Part shown: positions 50,901 to 59,698 of the stretch, one piece after another
Position numbering within the stretch: the stretch's first letter is position 1
How the letters are laid out: each line of letters begins with the position of its first letter
From: Nocardiopsis ganjiahuensis DSM 45031
GTDB lineage: Bacteria > Actinomycetota > Actinomycetes > Streptosporangiales > Streptosporangiaceae
Assembly: GCF_000341085.1 (NCBI RefSeq)
Contig: NZ_ANBA01000011.1
Location: forward strand, 310,001-374,000
DNA length: 64,000 nucleotides
Reading direction: 5' to 3'
The notes under the pieces: generated by a model
Database searches by the model: none
The model's input: the letters and a program-made list of their open reading frames with translations, nothing else
Told to the model about the DNA's origin: nothing
Made by a program: the position numbers and the translations under genes

Positions 50901-52145
50901 ATGACATCGGACCTCCCCGGCGCCTGGAAGACGCTGGAGGCGGGGGACGCCCCGGCCGCGGTGCGTTCCCTGCGCCACACCGCGGACGGCCTCACGGTCG
51001 GGGACCTGGCCGAGTTCACCGCGGCGGTCGCTCGCGCCCAGGGCCTGGACGACCTCGCCACCTCCTCCGAGGCTCTGCGGGAACAGCCCGACAGCGCCCA
51101 GGCCTGCTACGACTTCGGGTTCGAGTGCCTGGAGGCCGGAGCACCGCACCTGGCGGTCCCCGCCCTCCGGGCCGCGCGCCGACTCGCGCCCGCCGCCGCG
51201 CCGGCCCTGTGGGAGCTGGTCTCGGCGCTGGAGGACCAGGAACGGCACGGTGACGCGGTGCGCGAGCTGCGGGCCTGGGAGGGCGACCTCCCTGACTGGC
51301 CGGGCGGTTACCTGCTCGCCTACAACGCGCTGTGCTCCGGGGACGCGGGCACCGCACGCGAGGTCCTCGACCGGCTGTCGACCCCCGACGACGACAGCTG
51401 GGACCTGGCCCACGACCGGATCACCCGGATGGTGGACCGGGCCGGGGCCGCGCGGGCGGCGGGCCCCATGGACGAGCGGGACCTGCGCGGTTGGCAGTTC
51501 GCGCTGACCGGGGCGGTCCTCGGACAGATCTCCCCGCACGGCTTCGACGAGGGCATGAACGGCCGGTTCGCCTACCTCGGCGACTCCTACACCTCGTGCC
51601 TGACGGGGCTGCGGGACCTGGCCGCGGTGCTCGGGGCCACGGGGCAGCGGCCGGACGCGGTCATGCCGCTGCCGGACCGCTCCAGCCGGATCCTCGGGCT
51701 GGCCGCCGCCCGGTCGCTGGACCTTCCTGTGGTGCCGGTGGACCCGGAGCGCTCGGACGCCGTGGTGGTCGCCTACGACCTGAACGACACCGACCCGGAG
51801 CTGCTGCGCCGGCTGGTGCCCAGGGCGCCCGGGCAGATCCTGTTCGAGCACGCCTCCTGCTGGACGTCCCCTCCCGGGGCCACCGCCGACGTGGTCTCCG
51901 TGCTGCACCAGCAGGTGGTCCGGCCCTGGGGTGAGAGCTTCAGGGTGGTGGACGGCGGGGTCGAGCAGGTGCCCGCGGACGACGCGCCCGAGGAGGAGCT
52001 GGCCGAACGGATCCTCGCGGCCGAAGCCGAGGAGCGGGACCCGGCGCTGACGCCCTTCGCCGAGGCGGTCACCGACCACTGGGCCCGGGGCCCGCGCCTG
52101 CCCGTGGCCACCTCCGGCCCGGTCCGCAGCTCCCGCTTCGAGTAG
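50901..52145 (+). CDS. TPR-like protein of unknown function
   Basis: A 414-residue soluble protein. The first about 180 residues are helical repeats of tetratricopeptide type (QACYDFGFECLEAGAPHLAVPALRAARRLAPAAAPALWELVSAL). The second half is a separate alpha/beta domain (ERSDAVVVAYDLNDTDPELLRRLVPRAPGQILFEHASCWTSPPG) that I do not recognise. The ATG at 50901 is preceded by GAAAGG. TPR proteins usually mediate protein contacts. No operon overlap on either side. Confidence 0.72.
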   Translation: MTSDLPGAWKTLEAGDAPAAVRSLRHTADGLTVGDLAEFTAAVARAQGLDDLATSSEALREQPDSAQACYDFGFECLEAGAPHLAVPALRAARRLAPAAAPALWELVSALEDQERHGDAVRELRAWEGDLPDWPGGYLLAYNALCSGDAGTAREVLDRLSTPDDDSWDLAHDRITRMVDRAGAARAAGPMDERDLRGWQFALTGAVLGQISPHGFDEGMNGRFAYLGDSYTSCLTGLRDLAAVLGATGQRPDAVMPLPDRSSRILGLAAARSLDLPVVPVDPERSDAVVVAYDLNDTDPELLRRLVPRAPGQILFEHASCWTSPPGATADVVSVLHQQVVRPWGESFRVVDGGVEQVPADDAPEEELAERILAAEAEERDPALTPFAEAVTDHWARGPRLPVATSGPVRSSRFE

Positions 52146-52209
52146 CCGGCGGGGCACGGTTCCGAGGGTGAGCGACCCGGATCCGGGACAACGGCGGGCT
52201 TATGGGTAA

Positions 52210-52998
52210 ATGGGACGTATGGTTTCCCCCCGATCACACTCCGCAAGGACCCCCGTCCGAACGACCACCCTCACCCTCGGGGCGGCCTGCGCCCTGGCGG
52301 TGGGGACGGCGCTGCTGTCCGCACCGGCGCACGCCGCACCCGTCCCGGCCCCGGCTCTCTCCGCCCCGGCCGCCTCGGTCCCCTCCTCCGTGGAGGTGAC
52401 CGAGGACCTCCGCAAGGGCGACTCCGGCGCCCAGGTGAGTGCGCTCCAGGAACAGCTGGCCGCGCTCGGCTACTGGATCGACGGCGTGGACGGCGAGTTC
52501 GGCCTGCACACCGAGCACGCCGTACTGGCGCTCCAGAAGGCCGCCGGGATCGGCCGGGACGGCGTCGTCGGCCCCGACACCCGGGCCGCGCTCAGCGCGG
52601 GCACTGTGCCGACCGCCGCCACGGGCTCGGGTTCGGTGGTGGAGATCGACCTCGAACTCCAGCTGCTGCTGGTCGTCACCGACGGCGAGGTCGAGAGCGT
52701 CATCCACACGTCCACCGGTTCCGGTCAGCCCTACGAGGGCTCCGACGGCTCCGAGCGGATCGCCACGACGCCCACGGGCGAGTACGCGGTCTTCCGTGAC
52801 GTCGACTCCTGGGACCCGGGCCCGTACGGGGCGCTGTACCGGCCCAAGTACTTCAACGGCGGCATCGCCGTGCACGGGTACCCCAGCGTCCCGGCCCAGC
52901 CCGCCTCCAAGGGCTGCGCCCGGGTGAGCCTGGCCGCCATGGACTGGCTGTGGGAGCAGGGCCACCTGGACGTGCACGCCACCGTGTCGGTGCGCTGA
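52210..52998 (+). CDS. Secreted L,D-transpeptidase with peptidoglycan-binding domain
   Basis: A 262-residue exported protein: signal peptide (TLTLGAACALAVGTALLSAPAHA), peptidoglycan-binding_1 domain (LRKGDSGAQVSALQEQLAALGYWIDG...AVLALQKAAGIGRDGVVGPDTRAAL, about 67-125) and a YkuD catalytic domain with GGIAVHGYP and SKGCARVS (Cys near residue 236). Such enzymes cross-link peptidoglycan stems at meso-diaminopimelate. The start is uncertain (ATG 52210 or 52219); no strong ribosome site is present. Confidence 0.93.
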   Translation: MGRMVSPRSHSARTPVRTTTLTLGAACALAVGTALLSAPAHAAPVPAPALSAPAASVPSSVEVTEDLRKGDSGAQVSALQEQLAALGYWIDGVDGEFGLHTEHAVLALQKAAGIGRDGVVGPDTRAALSAGTVPTAATGSGSVVEIDLELQLLLVVTDGEVESVIHTSTGSGQPYEGSDGSERIATTPTGEYAVFRDVDSWDPGPYGALYRPKYFNGGIAVHGYPSVPAQPASKGCARVSLAAMDWLWEQGHLDVHATVSVR

Positions 52999-53019
52999 GC
53001 CGAGGCCGGGAGGCGACCT

Positions 53020-53784
53020 GTGCCCTTCCTCGTCGCCACCGCCCCCGGCCGCCCCGACCACCCGAACGAGGACTTCGCGGCGGTGACCGCCACCGCCGCG
53101 GTCCTGCTCGACGGGGTCAGCGCCCCCGTGCACCCGGACAACGGCTGTTCGCACGGGGTGTCCTGGCACACGCGGCGCCTGGGGGCGCTGCTGCTGGCCG
53201 GGGCGGACGCGGGGGCCTCCCTGCGTGAGGCGCTGGCGGAGGCGATCACCGCGGTGTCGGCCGCGCACGAGGGGACGTGCGACCTCGGCAACCAGCAGAC
53301 GCCCTCGGCCACGGTGGTGGCGGTCCGGGTCGCCGACGACCACCTGGAGTACCTGGTGCTGTCGGACTCGGTGCTGCTCACCGAGGAGGGCGCAGGGGTC
53401 CGGCTGATCGCGGACACGAGGTTGGACGACCTGCGTCCCCGGGTGGCTCCGGGGACGCCGGTCCGTGCCTGGCGCAACGTCCCGGGCGGGTTCTGGACCG
53501 CCGGCGCCGATCCCCGGGCCGCTGAGGAGGCCCTGGCCGGGACGGTCCCCAGGGGTGCGTTCCTGGCGATGACCGACGGCGCGAGCCGGGCGGTGGAGGT
53601 GTTCGGCGACCTGTCCTGGGAAGGCGCTTTCGAGCTGGTCCGGCAGCGGGGTCCGAGCGCTCTGGTGGAACGGGTGAGGGACCTGGAGGCGGCGGACCCC
53701 TCCTGTCGGCTGCACCCGCGCGGCAAGGCCCGGGACGACGCCACCGCACTGTGGTGGGAACCCGCCCCTCCCACTCCTAGTTAG
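53020..53784 (+). CDS. PP2C-like protein phosphatase
   Basis: A 254-residue protein with the PP2C order of metal-binding motifs: HPNEDFAAV near the N-terminus, LLDGVSAPV, MTDGASR in the middle and RDDATALWW at the C-terminus. Both catalytic Asp positions of DG(V/A)S-type motifs are kept. It probably dephosphorylates Ser/Thr-phosphorylated proteins, though the substrate is not known. GTG at 53020 follows GGAGG. It lies 21 bp after the L,D-transpeptidase, so the two may be co-transcribed. Confidence 0.83.
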   Translation: MPFLVATAPGRPDHPNEDFAAVTATAAVLLDGVSAPVHPDNGCSHGVSWHTRRLGALLLAGADAGASLREALAEAITAVSAAHEGTCDLGNQQTPSATVVAVRVADDHLEYLVLSDSVLLTEEGAGVRLIADTRLDDLRPRVAPGTPVRAWRNVPGGFWTAGADPRAAEEALAGTVPRGAFLAMTDGASRAVEVFGDLSWEGAFELVRQRGPSALVERVRDLEAADPSCRLHPRGKARDDATALWWEPAPPTPS

Positions 53785-54202
53785 GGACGTCCTCAACCCC
53801 TAGTTTCGGACATGGCATTTCTCGGGAAAGAAAGATCGTTTTCCAGCCATACCCAAGTGAACAGGGAAAAGAATGCATCTGACATTACGGACGTTTCCAT
53901 TGGGGCCAGAGATCACCTTTGATCCGTTTTCATAGAAAACTTCTCAACAGGACACCCCGTGGCGAAGCCACCGTGTCGGAAAGAGACGTACGCCTCCCAC
54001 AAACCCGGACACCAGGCGCTTTCGCGTGTCGTCTTCTTCCGGTAGATTTCCCTGTAACCGGTCAGTCGGAGTTCCCGCCGCAACGCCCCGCATCCGCTGG
54101 TCGACCTTCTCAGAACCCCCTTGACCGCACCCGTGCCCCACGGGTGCCGGAGAGTCTTTCCATGACCCAGGCCGTCGCGCCGACCGCCGAAAAGGAGACC
54201 GT
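53785..54202. other. Intergenic region with relatively A/T-rich DNA
   Basis: 418 bp between the phosphatase and the HTH-like gene. Bases 53815-53945 are clearly lower in GC than anything around them. A TTG-started frame (53919-54206) and a 14-codon ATG frame (54162-54206) both end at the GTGTGA junction with the next gene; neither has a strong ribosome site, so I do not call either a gene. No promoter pair is convincing. Confidence 0.5.
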
Positions 54203-54697
54203 GTGAGTGTCCCGGGCGTCCTCGAACCGACCGGTCCCAACCGCTCACTCCCCCGGCCCGGTTGGCTCGACCGTGTCCCCTCCGAACCCATGGCCCTCCC
54301 CATAGACCCCAACGAGAGCGCGCACCCCGAACCGGAGCAGCGCCCCAACCCCATGGACGCGAACACCCCCGAGGAGTTCCTCCTGACCATGCGCCGCTAC
54401 CTCGCGTGGGCGGGTGACTGGTCGTACCTGGAGCTGGAGTACAAGTGCGGCGGCGTGGTCAGCGCCCCCAAGTTCCAGCGCGCGCTGGAGGGCACCGAGC
54501 TCCCCGGCTACGTGTTCCTGATGGCCTTCGTGACCGCCTGCGTCGGCACCGACGAGGGCGAACGCCTCCGCTGGGCCACCTCCTGGCACCGCCTCCGCCG
54601 CGCGGCCCGCGCAGCGGAGGACGCCCGCCTGCGCGCCCTCCAGCAGGAGACCCGACCGGAGGCTCCGCACCAGGACGGCCCCCCGCAGGACAGCTGA
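54203..54697 (+). CDS. Small XRE-like helix-turn-helix protein
   Basis: A 164-residue protein. Residues about 55-130 (PEEFLLTMRRYLAWAGDWSYLELEYKCGGVVSAPKFQRALEGTELPGYVFLMAFVTACV) have the spacing of the XRE-like HTH found in many short actinobacterial regulators. The N- and C-terminal ends are Pro/Glu-rich. GTG at 54203 is 5 nt after AAAGGAG. It is convergent with a TetR gene. The assignment rests on pattern similarity only. Confidence 0.65.
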   Translation: MSVPGVLEPTGPNRSLPRPGWLDRVPSEPMALPIDPNESAHPEPEQRPNPMDANTPEEFLLTMRRYLAWAGDWSYLELEYKCGGVVSAPKFQRALEGTELPGYVFLMAFVTACVGTDEGERLRWATSWHRLRRAARAAEDARLRALQQETRPEAPHQDGPPQDS

Positions 54698-54713
54698 CCT
54701 CGGGCCGCCGTCC

Positions 54714-55277
54714 TCAGCCGGCGGCGGCGCCCAGGTAGGTGAGCAGGTCCTCGACCAGACCCGCGGGGTCGGTACGGCCCTTCTCCGCGGACAGGTGCCC
54801 GGCCAGGGACAGGTCGACCGCGCCGTGGGTCAGGGAGTGGACCAGCGCCGCGGCGCGTTCGGTGTCACCGGCGGGCAGAAGCCCCCTGTCCTGGGCCCCC
54901 GCCACCAGGACGACCAGCGCCGTCCGGGCCTCCGCGGCCGCGCGGCCCAGGACCGCCGACTCGCTGCGCCACGAGCCGAACACCAGCTTGAACCGGGCCG
55001 GGTGGTCCAGTGCCCAGACCGTGTAGAGGTTCAGCGCCGCCCTCAGGCTCTCCGGGCCGGTCGGGGGCAGGGACCGCAGCGCCGCCCCCAGTCCGCCGAG
55101 CTCACCCGCCGCGACCTCCGCGAGCAGGTCCTCCTTGTCGGCGAAGTGCTTGTACGGGGTGTTGTGCGAGACCCCGGCCAACCGCCCCACCTCGCGTAGC
55201 GTGACCGCCTCGGGACCACCCGAGTCCAGGAGTCGGGTGGCGGCGTCGAGGAGCTTGTCCCTGGTCGTGGTCGGCAT
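54714..55277 (-). CDS. TetR-family regulator
   Basis: A 187-residue TetR protein: HTH VTLREVGRLAGVSHNTPYKHFADKEDL (about 25-51) and a ligand domain of the TetR_C_33-like type (FGSWRSESAVLGRAAAEARTAL). It lies 9 bp downstream of the MMPL gene on the same strand, so it is probably co-transcribed and represses the MMPL promoter, where TGACA/TGTCA and GGTTGAC/GTCAACC palindromes are visible. Confidence 0.93.
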   Translation of the reverse strand: MPTTTRDKLLDAATRLLDSGGPEAVTLREVGRLAGVSHNTPYKHFADKEDLLAEVAAGELGGLGAALRSLPPTGPESLRAALNLYTVWALDHPARFKLVFGSWRSESAVLGRAAAEARTALVVLVAGAQDRGLLPAGDTERAAALVHSLTHGAVDLSLAGHLSAEKGRTDPAGLVEDLLTYLGAAAG

Positions 55278-55286
55278 CCCCGCAGA

Positions 55287-57401
55287 CTACCGAGCGGGCC
55301 ACCAGTTGGCGCGGCCGAGCAGGCGCATGGAGGCGGGCACCAGCAGTGCGCGGACCAGGGTGGCGTCCAGGATCAGCGCGACGGAGAGTCCGATGCCCAG
55401 GGTCGTGACGACCAGCGAGTCCGACACGATCCCCGTGGTCGCGAGCACCACCACCATGAGCAGGGCGGCGCCGCTCACCACCGCCCCGGTGTGCTGCAGC
55501 GCACCGGCCACGGAGCGGGCGGTGTCCCCGGTGCGCGTGTACTCCTCCCGGGCGCGGCTGACGATGAAGAGTTCGTAGTCGGTGGTCAGGCCGAAGGCGA
55601 TCACCAGGACGATCTCGTACAGCCACAGGTCCGTGGTGCCCACCGGGTCGAATCCCAGGAGCGGGGCGAGGCCGCCTTCCTGGATCGCCCAGGTGAGCAG
55701 GCCGAACGTGGCCGCCAGGGAGAGCACCGCGGCCAGCACCGCCTTCACCGGCAGCACGACCGACCGGAATGCCAGGCCGAGCAGGACCAGGGTGGCCGCC
55801 ACGACGAAGGCCAGCACCCCGGGCAGGGCGGCGAGGGTGGCCTCGGTGTCGTCCAGGGTCCCGGCGGGGGTGCCCGCACCGCCGACCAGGACCTCCCGCG
55901 CCCCGGGCGGTACCGGTTCGGCGCGGATCGCGCGGACGAGGTCGAGGTTGCCCGGGTCGTCGGGCGCCCCCTCGTAGGCCACGCTGAGGTGTGCGAGCCC
56001 GTCAGAGGTGTGCTCCACCCGTGTGCCGGAGGCCCCGGGCAGGGCTGCGAGCCGGTCCGCGTAGGACTCCAGCCCCGGCAGGTCGGCCTCCCCCTCGCCG
56101 ACGACCGCGACGTCCATCGTCGGGCTCGCGGGGCCGCCCACCGGGAAGTCCTCCGCCAGGATGCGGGAGCTCACCTGGCCGTCGTTGTCGGAGGGCAGGT
56201 AGCGGTGGCTGACGGTCCCGGCGTCGAGGGACAGCAACGGCAGGGCGGCCAGGGCGAGGACCGCCGTCACCGCGGTGAGGCTCAGCCAGGGGCGGCGCAT
56301 CACCCCGGTGGCGAGCCGTTCCCACAGGCCGGTGGCGGTCAGGGCGGGAATCGGCAGCGGGAACCGGTTCACCCGGTGGCCCAGGACCGCGAGCAGCGCG
56401 GGCAGCACCACGACCGCGGCGGCGATGTTGAGCAGGACCACGCTGATCCCGCCGAGCCCGATGGAGTGCGAGACGGGCTGCGGGAACAGGAGCATGCCGC
56501 AGAGGGCCACCGCGACGGTGATCCCCGAGTAGGCGACGGTGCGTCCGGCGGTGGCGAGGGTGGGCGGGAGCGCGGCCGCGACGTCGCCGGTGCGGGAGAG
56601 CTCGTCGCGGAACCGGCCGACCACGAAGAGGCCGTAGTCGATGGCCAGGCCCAGGCCGAGGAGCACGGTGATCTGGAGGGCGAAGACGGACACCTCGGTG
56701 ACCTGTGTCCACAGTCGCAGCAGGGCGGTGGCACCGATGATCGAGAGCACCCCGAGGGCCAACGGCAGGAGCGCGGCGACCAGGCCGCGGAACACGACCA
56801 CGAGCAGGACGAAGAGCAGCGGCATCGCGATGACCTGAGCGGCGACCAGGTCGTTCTCGGCGATCACCTGGAGTTCGTGGACGCTGGTGAGCTGACCGCC
56901 CAGGTGGTGCTCGAACCCGTCGGCGGGCAGGTGGTCCAGGACCGCCTGGTAGGAGGCGAGCCGTTCCTGTTCGTCCGCGCCGGCCATGGTCAGGGCGACA
57001 TAGGTGGAACGCCGGTCCTCGGAGACGAGGAGGTCGGGGTCGTACGGACCCGGGTCCCAGTGGTGCAGCGCCGATTCCACGTGTTGTCCGGGGAGCCGGT
57101 CGAACACCCCTTCCAGGGCGGCGGCCCGGTCGGGATCGTCCACGGTGCCGCTGTCGGCGCCGCCGTCCGGGGAGGCCGTGTAGACGGCGACGGCGTCGAT
57201 CCGTTCCGCCCCGACCCCCTCGGCCCCCTCCAGCAGGGCCTCGGCCCGCGCGGTCTCGGTGCCCGGGGCGTCGTAGCCGGAGGTACTCAGCTCACCGAAC
57301 ACCCCGGCGCCCCAGATCCCTGCCAGCGGTACGAGCAGCGCGGTCACCAGGACGACCGTCCAGCGCCGGCGATAGGTGAACCGTCCCAGCAGGGAGAACA
57401 T
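55287..57401 (-). CDS. MMPL-family RND transporter
   Basis: A 704-residue transporter with two repeats, each one helix, an extracellular loop of about 150 residues and five further helices. The paired motifs GLGLAIDYGLFVVGRFRDEL and FGLTTDYELFIVSRAREEY are the proton-relay helix-4 sequences of MMPL proteins. ATG at 57401 has a perfect AAGGAGG 5 nt upstream. MMPL proteins export lipids or drugs. It is transcribed together with the downstream TetR gene. Confidence 0.95.
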   Translation of the reverse strand: MFSLLGRFTYRRRWTVVLVTALLVPLAGIWGAGVFGELSTSGYDAPGTETARAEALLEGAEGVGAERIDAVAVYTASPDGGADSGTVDDPDRAAALEGVFDRLPGQHVESALHHWDPGPYDPDLLVSEDRRSTYVALTMAGADEQERLASYQAVLDHLPADGFEHHLGGQLTSVHELQVIAENDLVAAQVIAMPLLFVLLVVVFRGLVAALLPLALGVLSIIGATALLRLWTQVTEVSVFALQITVLLGLGLAIDYGLFVVGRFRDELSRTGDVAAALPPTLATAGRTVAYSGITVAVALCGMLLFPQPVSHSIGLGGISVVLLNIAAAVVVLPALLAVLGHRVNRFPLPIPALTATGLWERLATGVMRRPWLSLTAVTAVLALAALPLLSLDAGTVSHRYLPSDNDGQVSSRILAEDFPVGGPASPTMDVAVVGEGEADLPGLESYADRLAALPGASGTRVEHTSDGLAHLSVAYEGAPDDPGNLDLVRAIRAEPVPPGAREVLVGGAGTPAGTLDDTEATLAALPGVLAFVVAATLVLLGLAFRSVVLPVKAVLAAVLSLAATFGLLTWAIQEGGLAPLLGFDPVGTTDLWLYEIVLVIAFGLTTDYELFIVSRAREEYTRTGDTARSVAGALQHTGAVVSGAALLMVVVLATTGIVSDSLVVTTLGIGLSVALILDATLVRALLVPASMRLLGRANWWPAR

Positions 57402-57413
57402 GCGCGCCTCCTT

Positions 57414-57430
57414 GGTTGACAACGTCAACC
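57414..57430 (-). promoter_or_regulatory. 17-bp perfect inverted repeat in the MMPL leader
   Basis: GGTTGAC-AAC-GTCAACC, perfect 7-base arms, 13 bp upstream of the MMPL ATG and just before its ribosome site. The GTTGAC/GTCAAC half sites recur in the promoter element at 57503-57513, so both probably bind the TetR protein of this operon. Confidence 0.6.
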
Positions 57431-57486
57431 CATGGTTGTGGGCCACCCTCCGAAGGGTCCGCAGTGGCGGCGTGTAGACACTGACA

Positions 57487-57514
57487 ACTTTAGATACCGG
57501 GGTGACAGTGTCAA
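57487..57514 (-). promoter_or_regulatory. MMPL promoter with overlapping TGACA-G-TGTCA operator
   Basis: On the minus strand TTGACA (57509-57514) and TAAAGT (57487-57492) are 16 bases apart, a good sigma70-type promoter. The palindrome TGACAGTGTCA (57503-57513, 11 bp) covers the -35. A GACACTG/CAGTGTC inverted repeat (57477-57483 with 57506-57512) spans the whole promoter. Confidence 0.6.
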
Positions 57515-57786
57515 CCCCCCACCGGCCGGACCGGCGGCGGCGAACGCCCCGGGTGAGCGCCCTCACGCCGCACGAAACCCCTTATGGGCAGGGGGTTCCA
57601 GCCTGTGGTTCGGATCACCGGACAACTTCGGTCAAGCGGGGATTGCCATCCCGTGGTCACCCGTTGCACGCGGAGTGTCCCGCACATGGGACCGCCCCAA
57701 GGTGCCCCACCCGAAGGTGGCTCACGGCGCCGAACACCAACCCCCAGGTTGACCCTGACCTTCCACAGCCATGCCCTGGAGAGCTC

Positions 57787-59091
57787 GTGAGCCTTACCGT
57801 CGCACGCCCGAACGCGCACAGGAACAACCGGATCGACAACGACCGGCCCAACCGCACGAACACCAGCCCCCCGGCCCCGGCCCCGAGCCGGTCCACCGCC
57901 CTGCTCGTCCTCGTCCTCGGCGTCCTGTCGGCCATCGGCCCGCTCGCCACCGACCTCTACCTGCCCGCGCTCCCCGAGATCGCCGCCGACCTCGGGGCCA
58001 GTGAGTCCCGGGTCAAACTGACCCTGACCGCCGTGATGGCCGGCCTGGCCCTCGGGCAGCTCGTCTCCGGCCCGCTGAGCGACCGCTGGGGCCGCCGCGC
58101 TCCCCTGCTCGTGGGGACCGCGGTGTTCACGGCGGTGACCTTCGCGATCGTGTTCGTGTCCTCGGCCGAGGCGTTCATGGCCCTGCGGTTCCTCCAGGGG
58201 CTGTCCGCGGCGGCCGGCCTGGTGGTCTCCCGCGCGGTGGTGCGGGACGTGTTCCACGGCGACACAGCCGCGACCTTCTTCTCCCGGCTCGTGCTGCTGA
58301 CCGGGCTGGCGCCCATGCTCGGCCCGGTCCTGGGCGGTCAGCTGCTGCTGTTCGGACCCTGGCAGCTGATCTTCGGGGCGCTGGGCCTGACCGGAGCGGC
58401 GACCTTCGCCCTGGTCCTGTTCGCACTGCCGGAGAGCCTGCCGCGCGAACAGCGCCGGCGCCAGGACCCGCGGGTCCTCGCCCGCACCTTCGGCCGCCTG
58501 CTCCGCGACCCCGGGTTCATCGCGCCGACGATGGTCCTGACGCTGAGCTTCGGGATGAGCTTCACGTACATCTCCGCGTTCTCGTTCGTGTCCCAGTCCG
58601 AGTTCGGGGCCACTCCCCAGCAGTTCAGCCTGATCTTCGGCGTGACCACGCTCGGCATGATCATCGGCAACCAGGTCAACGTGGTGCTGATCCGCCGGAT
58701 GGAGCTGCGCCGCCGCCTCGGGCTGGGGCTCGTGGGCGCGGTCGCCTCCGTGGCGGGGATGGGCCTGCTGGCCGCGAGCGGGTCGGCCGGCCTGGTGACG
58801 GTCACCGCGGCGCTGTTCGTGATGATGGTCTTCACCGGGCTCATCTCGCCCAACGCGACGGCGATGGCGCTGTCCGGCCAGTCCTCCGAGATCGCCGGGA
58901 CCAGCTCGGCGCTGCTGGGGACGCTCCAGTTCGGGGTGGGTTCGGCGCTGGCCGCCACCGCCGGGCTGACCGGCTCCACCACCATGGCGAGCATGACCAC
59001 GGTGATGCTGGCGACGGCCGTGGGCGCCGCCCTGGTGTTCCTGTACGCGGCCGTGCGCGAGCGCGCCGCCGGCCCGGCCCCGGCCGTCTGA
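57787..59091 (+). CDS. MFS multidrug efflux protein (Bcr/CflA type)
   Basis: A 434-residue transporter with twelve predicted helices after a polar N-terminus of about 36 residues. The D1-type motif GPLATDLYLPALPEIAADLG, the antiporter motif QLVSGPLSDRWGRRAPLL and the RFLQGLSAAAGLVVSRAVVRD region are typical of the Bcr/CflA drug-resistance group. GTG at 57787 has GGAGAG 3-6 nt upstream. The preceding 385 bp also hold the divergent MMPL promoter and an AACCCC/GGGGTT inverted repeat (57576-57597). Confidence 0.94.
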   Translation: MSLTVARPNAHRNNRIDNDRPNRTNTSPPAPAPSRSTALLVLVLGVLSAIGPLATDLYLPALPEIAADLGASESRVKLTLTAVMAGLALGQLVSGPLSDRWGRRAPLLVGTAVFTAVTFAIVFVSSAEAFMALRFLQGLSAAAGLVVSRAVVRDVFHGDTAATFFSRLVLLTGLAPMLGPVLGGQLLLFGPWQLIFGALGLTGAATFALVLFALPESLPREQRRRQDPRVLARTFGRLLRDPGFIAPTMVLTLSFGMSFTYISAFSFVSQSEFGATPQQFSLIFGVTTLGMIIGNQVNVVLIRRMELRRRLGLGLVGAVASVAGMGLLAASGSAGLVTVTAALFVMMVFTGLISPNATAMALSGQSSEIAGTSSALLGTLQFGVGSALAATAGLTGSTTMASMTTVMLATAVGAALVFLYAAVRERAAGPAPAV

Positions 59092-59130
59092 GCGGACCGG
59101 GCCGGGCCGCCCCTGTGGATGGCCTTCCGG

Positions 59131-59162
59131 CTATACACACGGGGTATACATCATGTGTATAG
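59131..59162 (+). promoter_or_regulatory. 32-bp operator and leaderless promoter of the PadR operon
   Basis: CTATACACA (59131-59139) and TGTGTATAG (59154-59162) are perfect 9-base arms; a GTATAC palindrome (59144-59149) lies between. TATAGT (59158-59163) is a near-consensus -10, only 7 bases before the PadR ATG at 59171, so transcription likely starts at or next to the ATG. PadR binding here would block the -35 to +1 region. Confidence 0.7.
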
Positions 59163-59170
59163 TCAGTCGC

Positions 59171-59698
59171 ATGTCACTCGGCCAAACACTTCTGGGGCTG
59201 CTGGAAACCCGCCCCCAGCACGGATACGACCTCAAGCGGGCCTACGACGAGCGCTTCGCCACCAAGCGCCCGCTCGCCTACGGGCAGGTGTACGCCACCC
59301 TGTCCCGGCTCCTGAAGAACGGGCTGGTGGAGGTGGACTCGGTGGAGCCCGGTGCGGGCCCCGAGCGCAAGCGCTACACCGTGACCGACGCCGGGGTCAC
59401 CGACGTCGAACGGTGGCTCGCCTCCCCGGAGAGCCCCGAGCCCTACCTGCAGAGCACCCTGTACACCAAGGTCGTGCTGGCCCTGCTCACCGGCCGCTCG
59501 GCCGACGACATCCTCGACGTCCAGCGCGCCGAGCACCTGCGCCAGATGCGCGAGCTCACCCGCCGCAAGGCCGACGGAGACCTCTCCGACCAGCTCATCT
59601 GCGACCACGCGCTGTTCCACCTCGAAGCCGACCTGCGCTGGCTGGAACTGACCGCCGCCCGGCTGAACGACCTGGCCGGAGAGGTGCGGGGCCGATGA
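59171..59698 (+). CDS. PadR-family transcriptional regulator
   Basis: A 175-residue PadR protein: winged HTH (LGLLETRPQHGYDLKRAYDERF...LAYGQVYATLSRLLKNGLVE...YTVTDAG) and a C-terminal helical dimerisation domain. The ATG at 59171 has no ribosome site but follows a -10 by 7 bases, so a leaderless mRNA is expected. It is first in an operon with an ABC ATPase and an FtsX-type permease (ATGA overlaps), which it probably autoregulates in response to a transported compound. Confidence 0.93.
   Translation: MSLGQTLLGLLETRPQHGYDLKRAYDERFATKRPLAYGQVYATLSRLLKNGLVEVDSVEPGAGPERKRYTVTDAGVTDVERWLASPESPEPYLQSTLYTKVVLALLTGRSADDILDVQRAEHLRQMRELTRRKADGDLSDQLICDHALFHLEADLRWLELTAARLNDLAGEVRGR

Noticed and set aside
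53919-54206. TTG-started 95-codon frame before the HTH-like gene
   Set aside because: There is no ribosome site, no recognisable domain, and it crosses a low-GC segment; only the overlap with the next start is suggestive.
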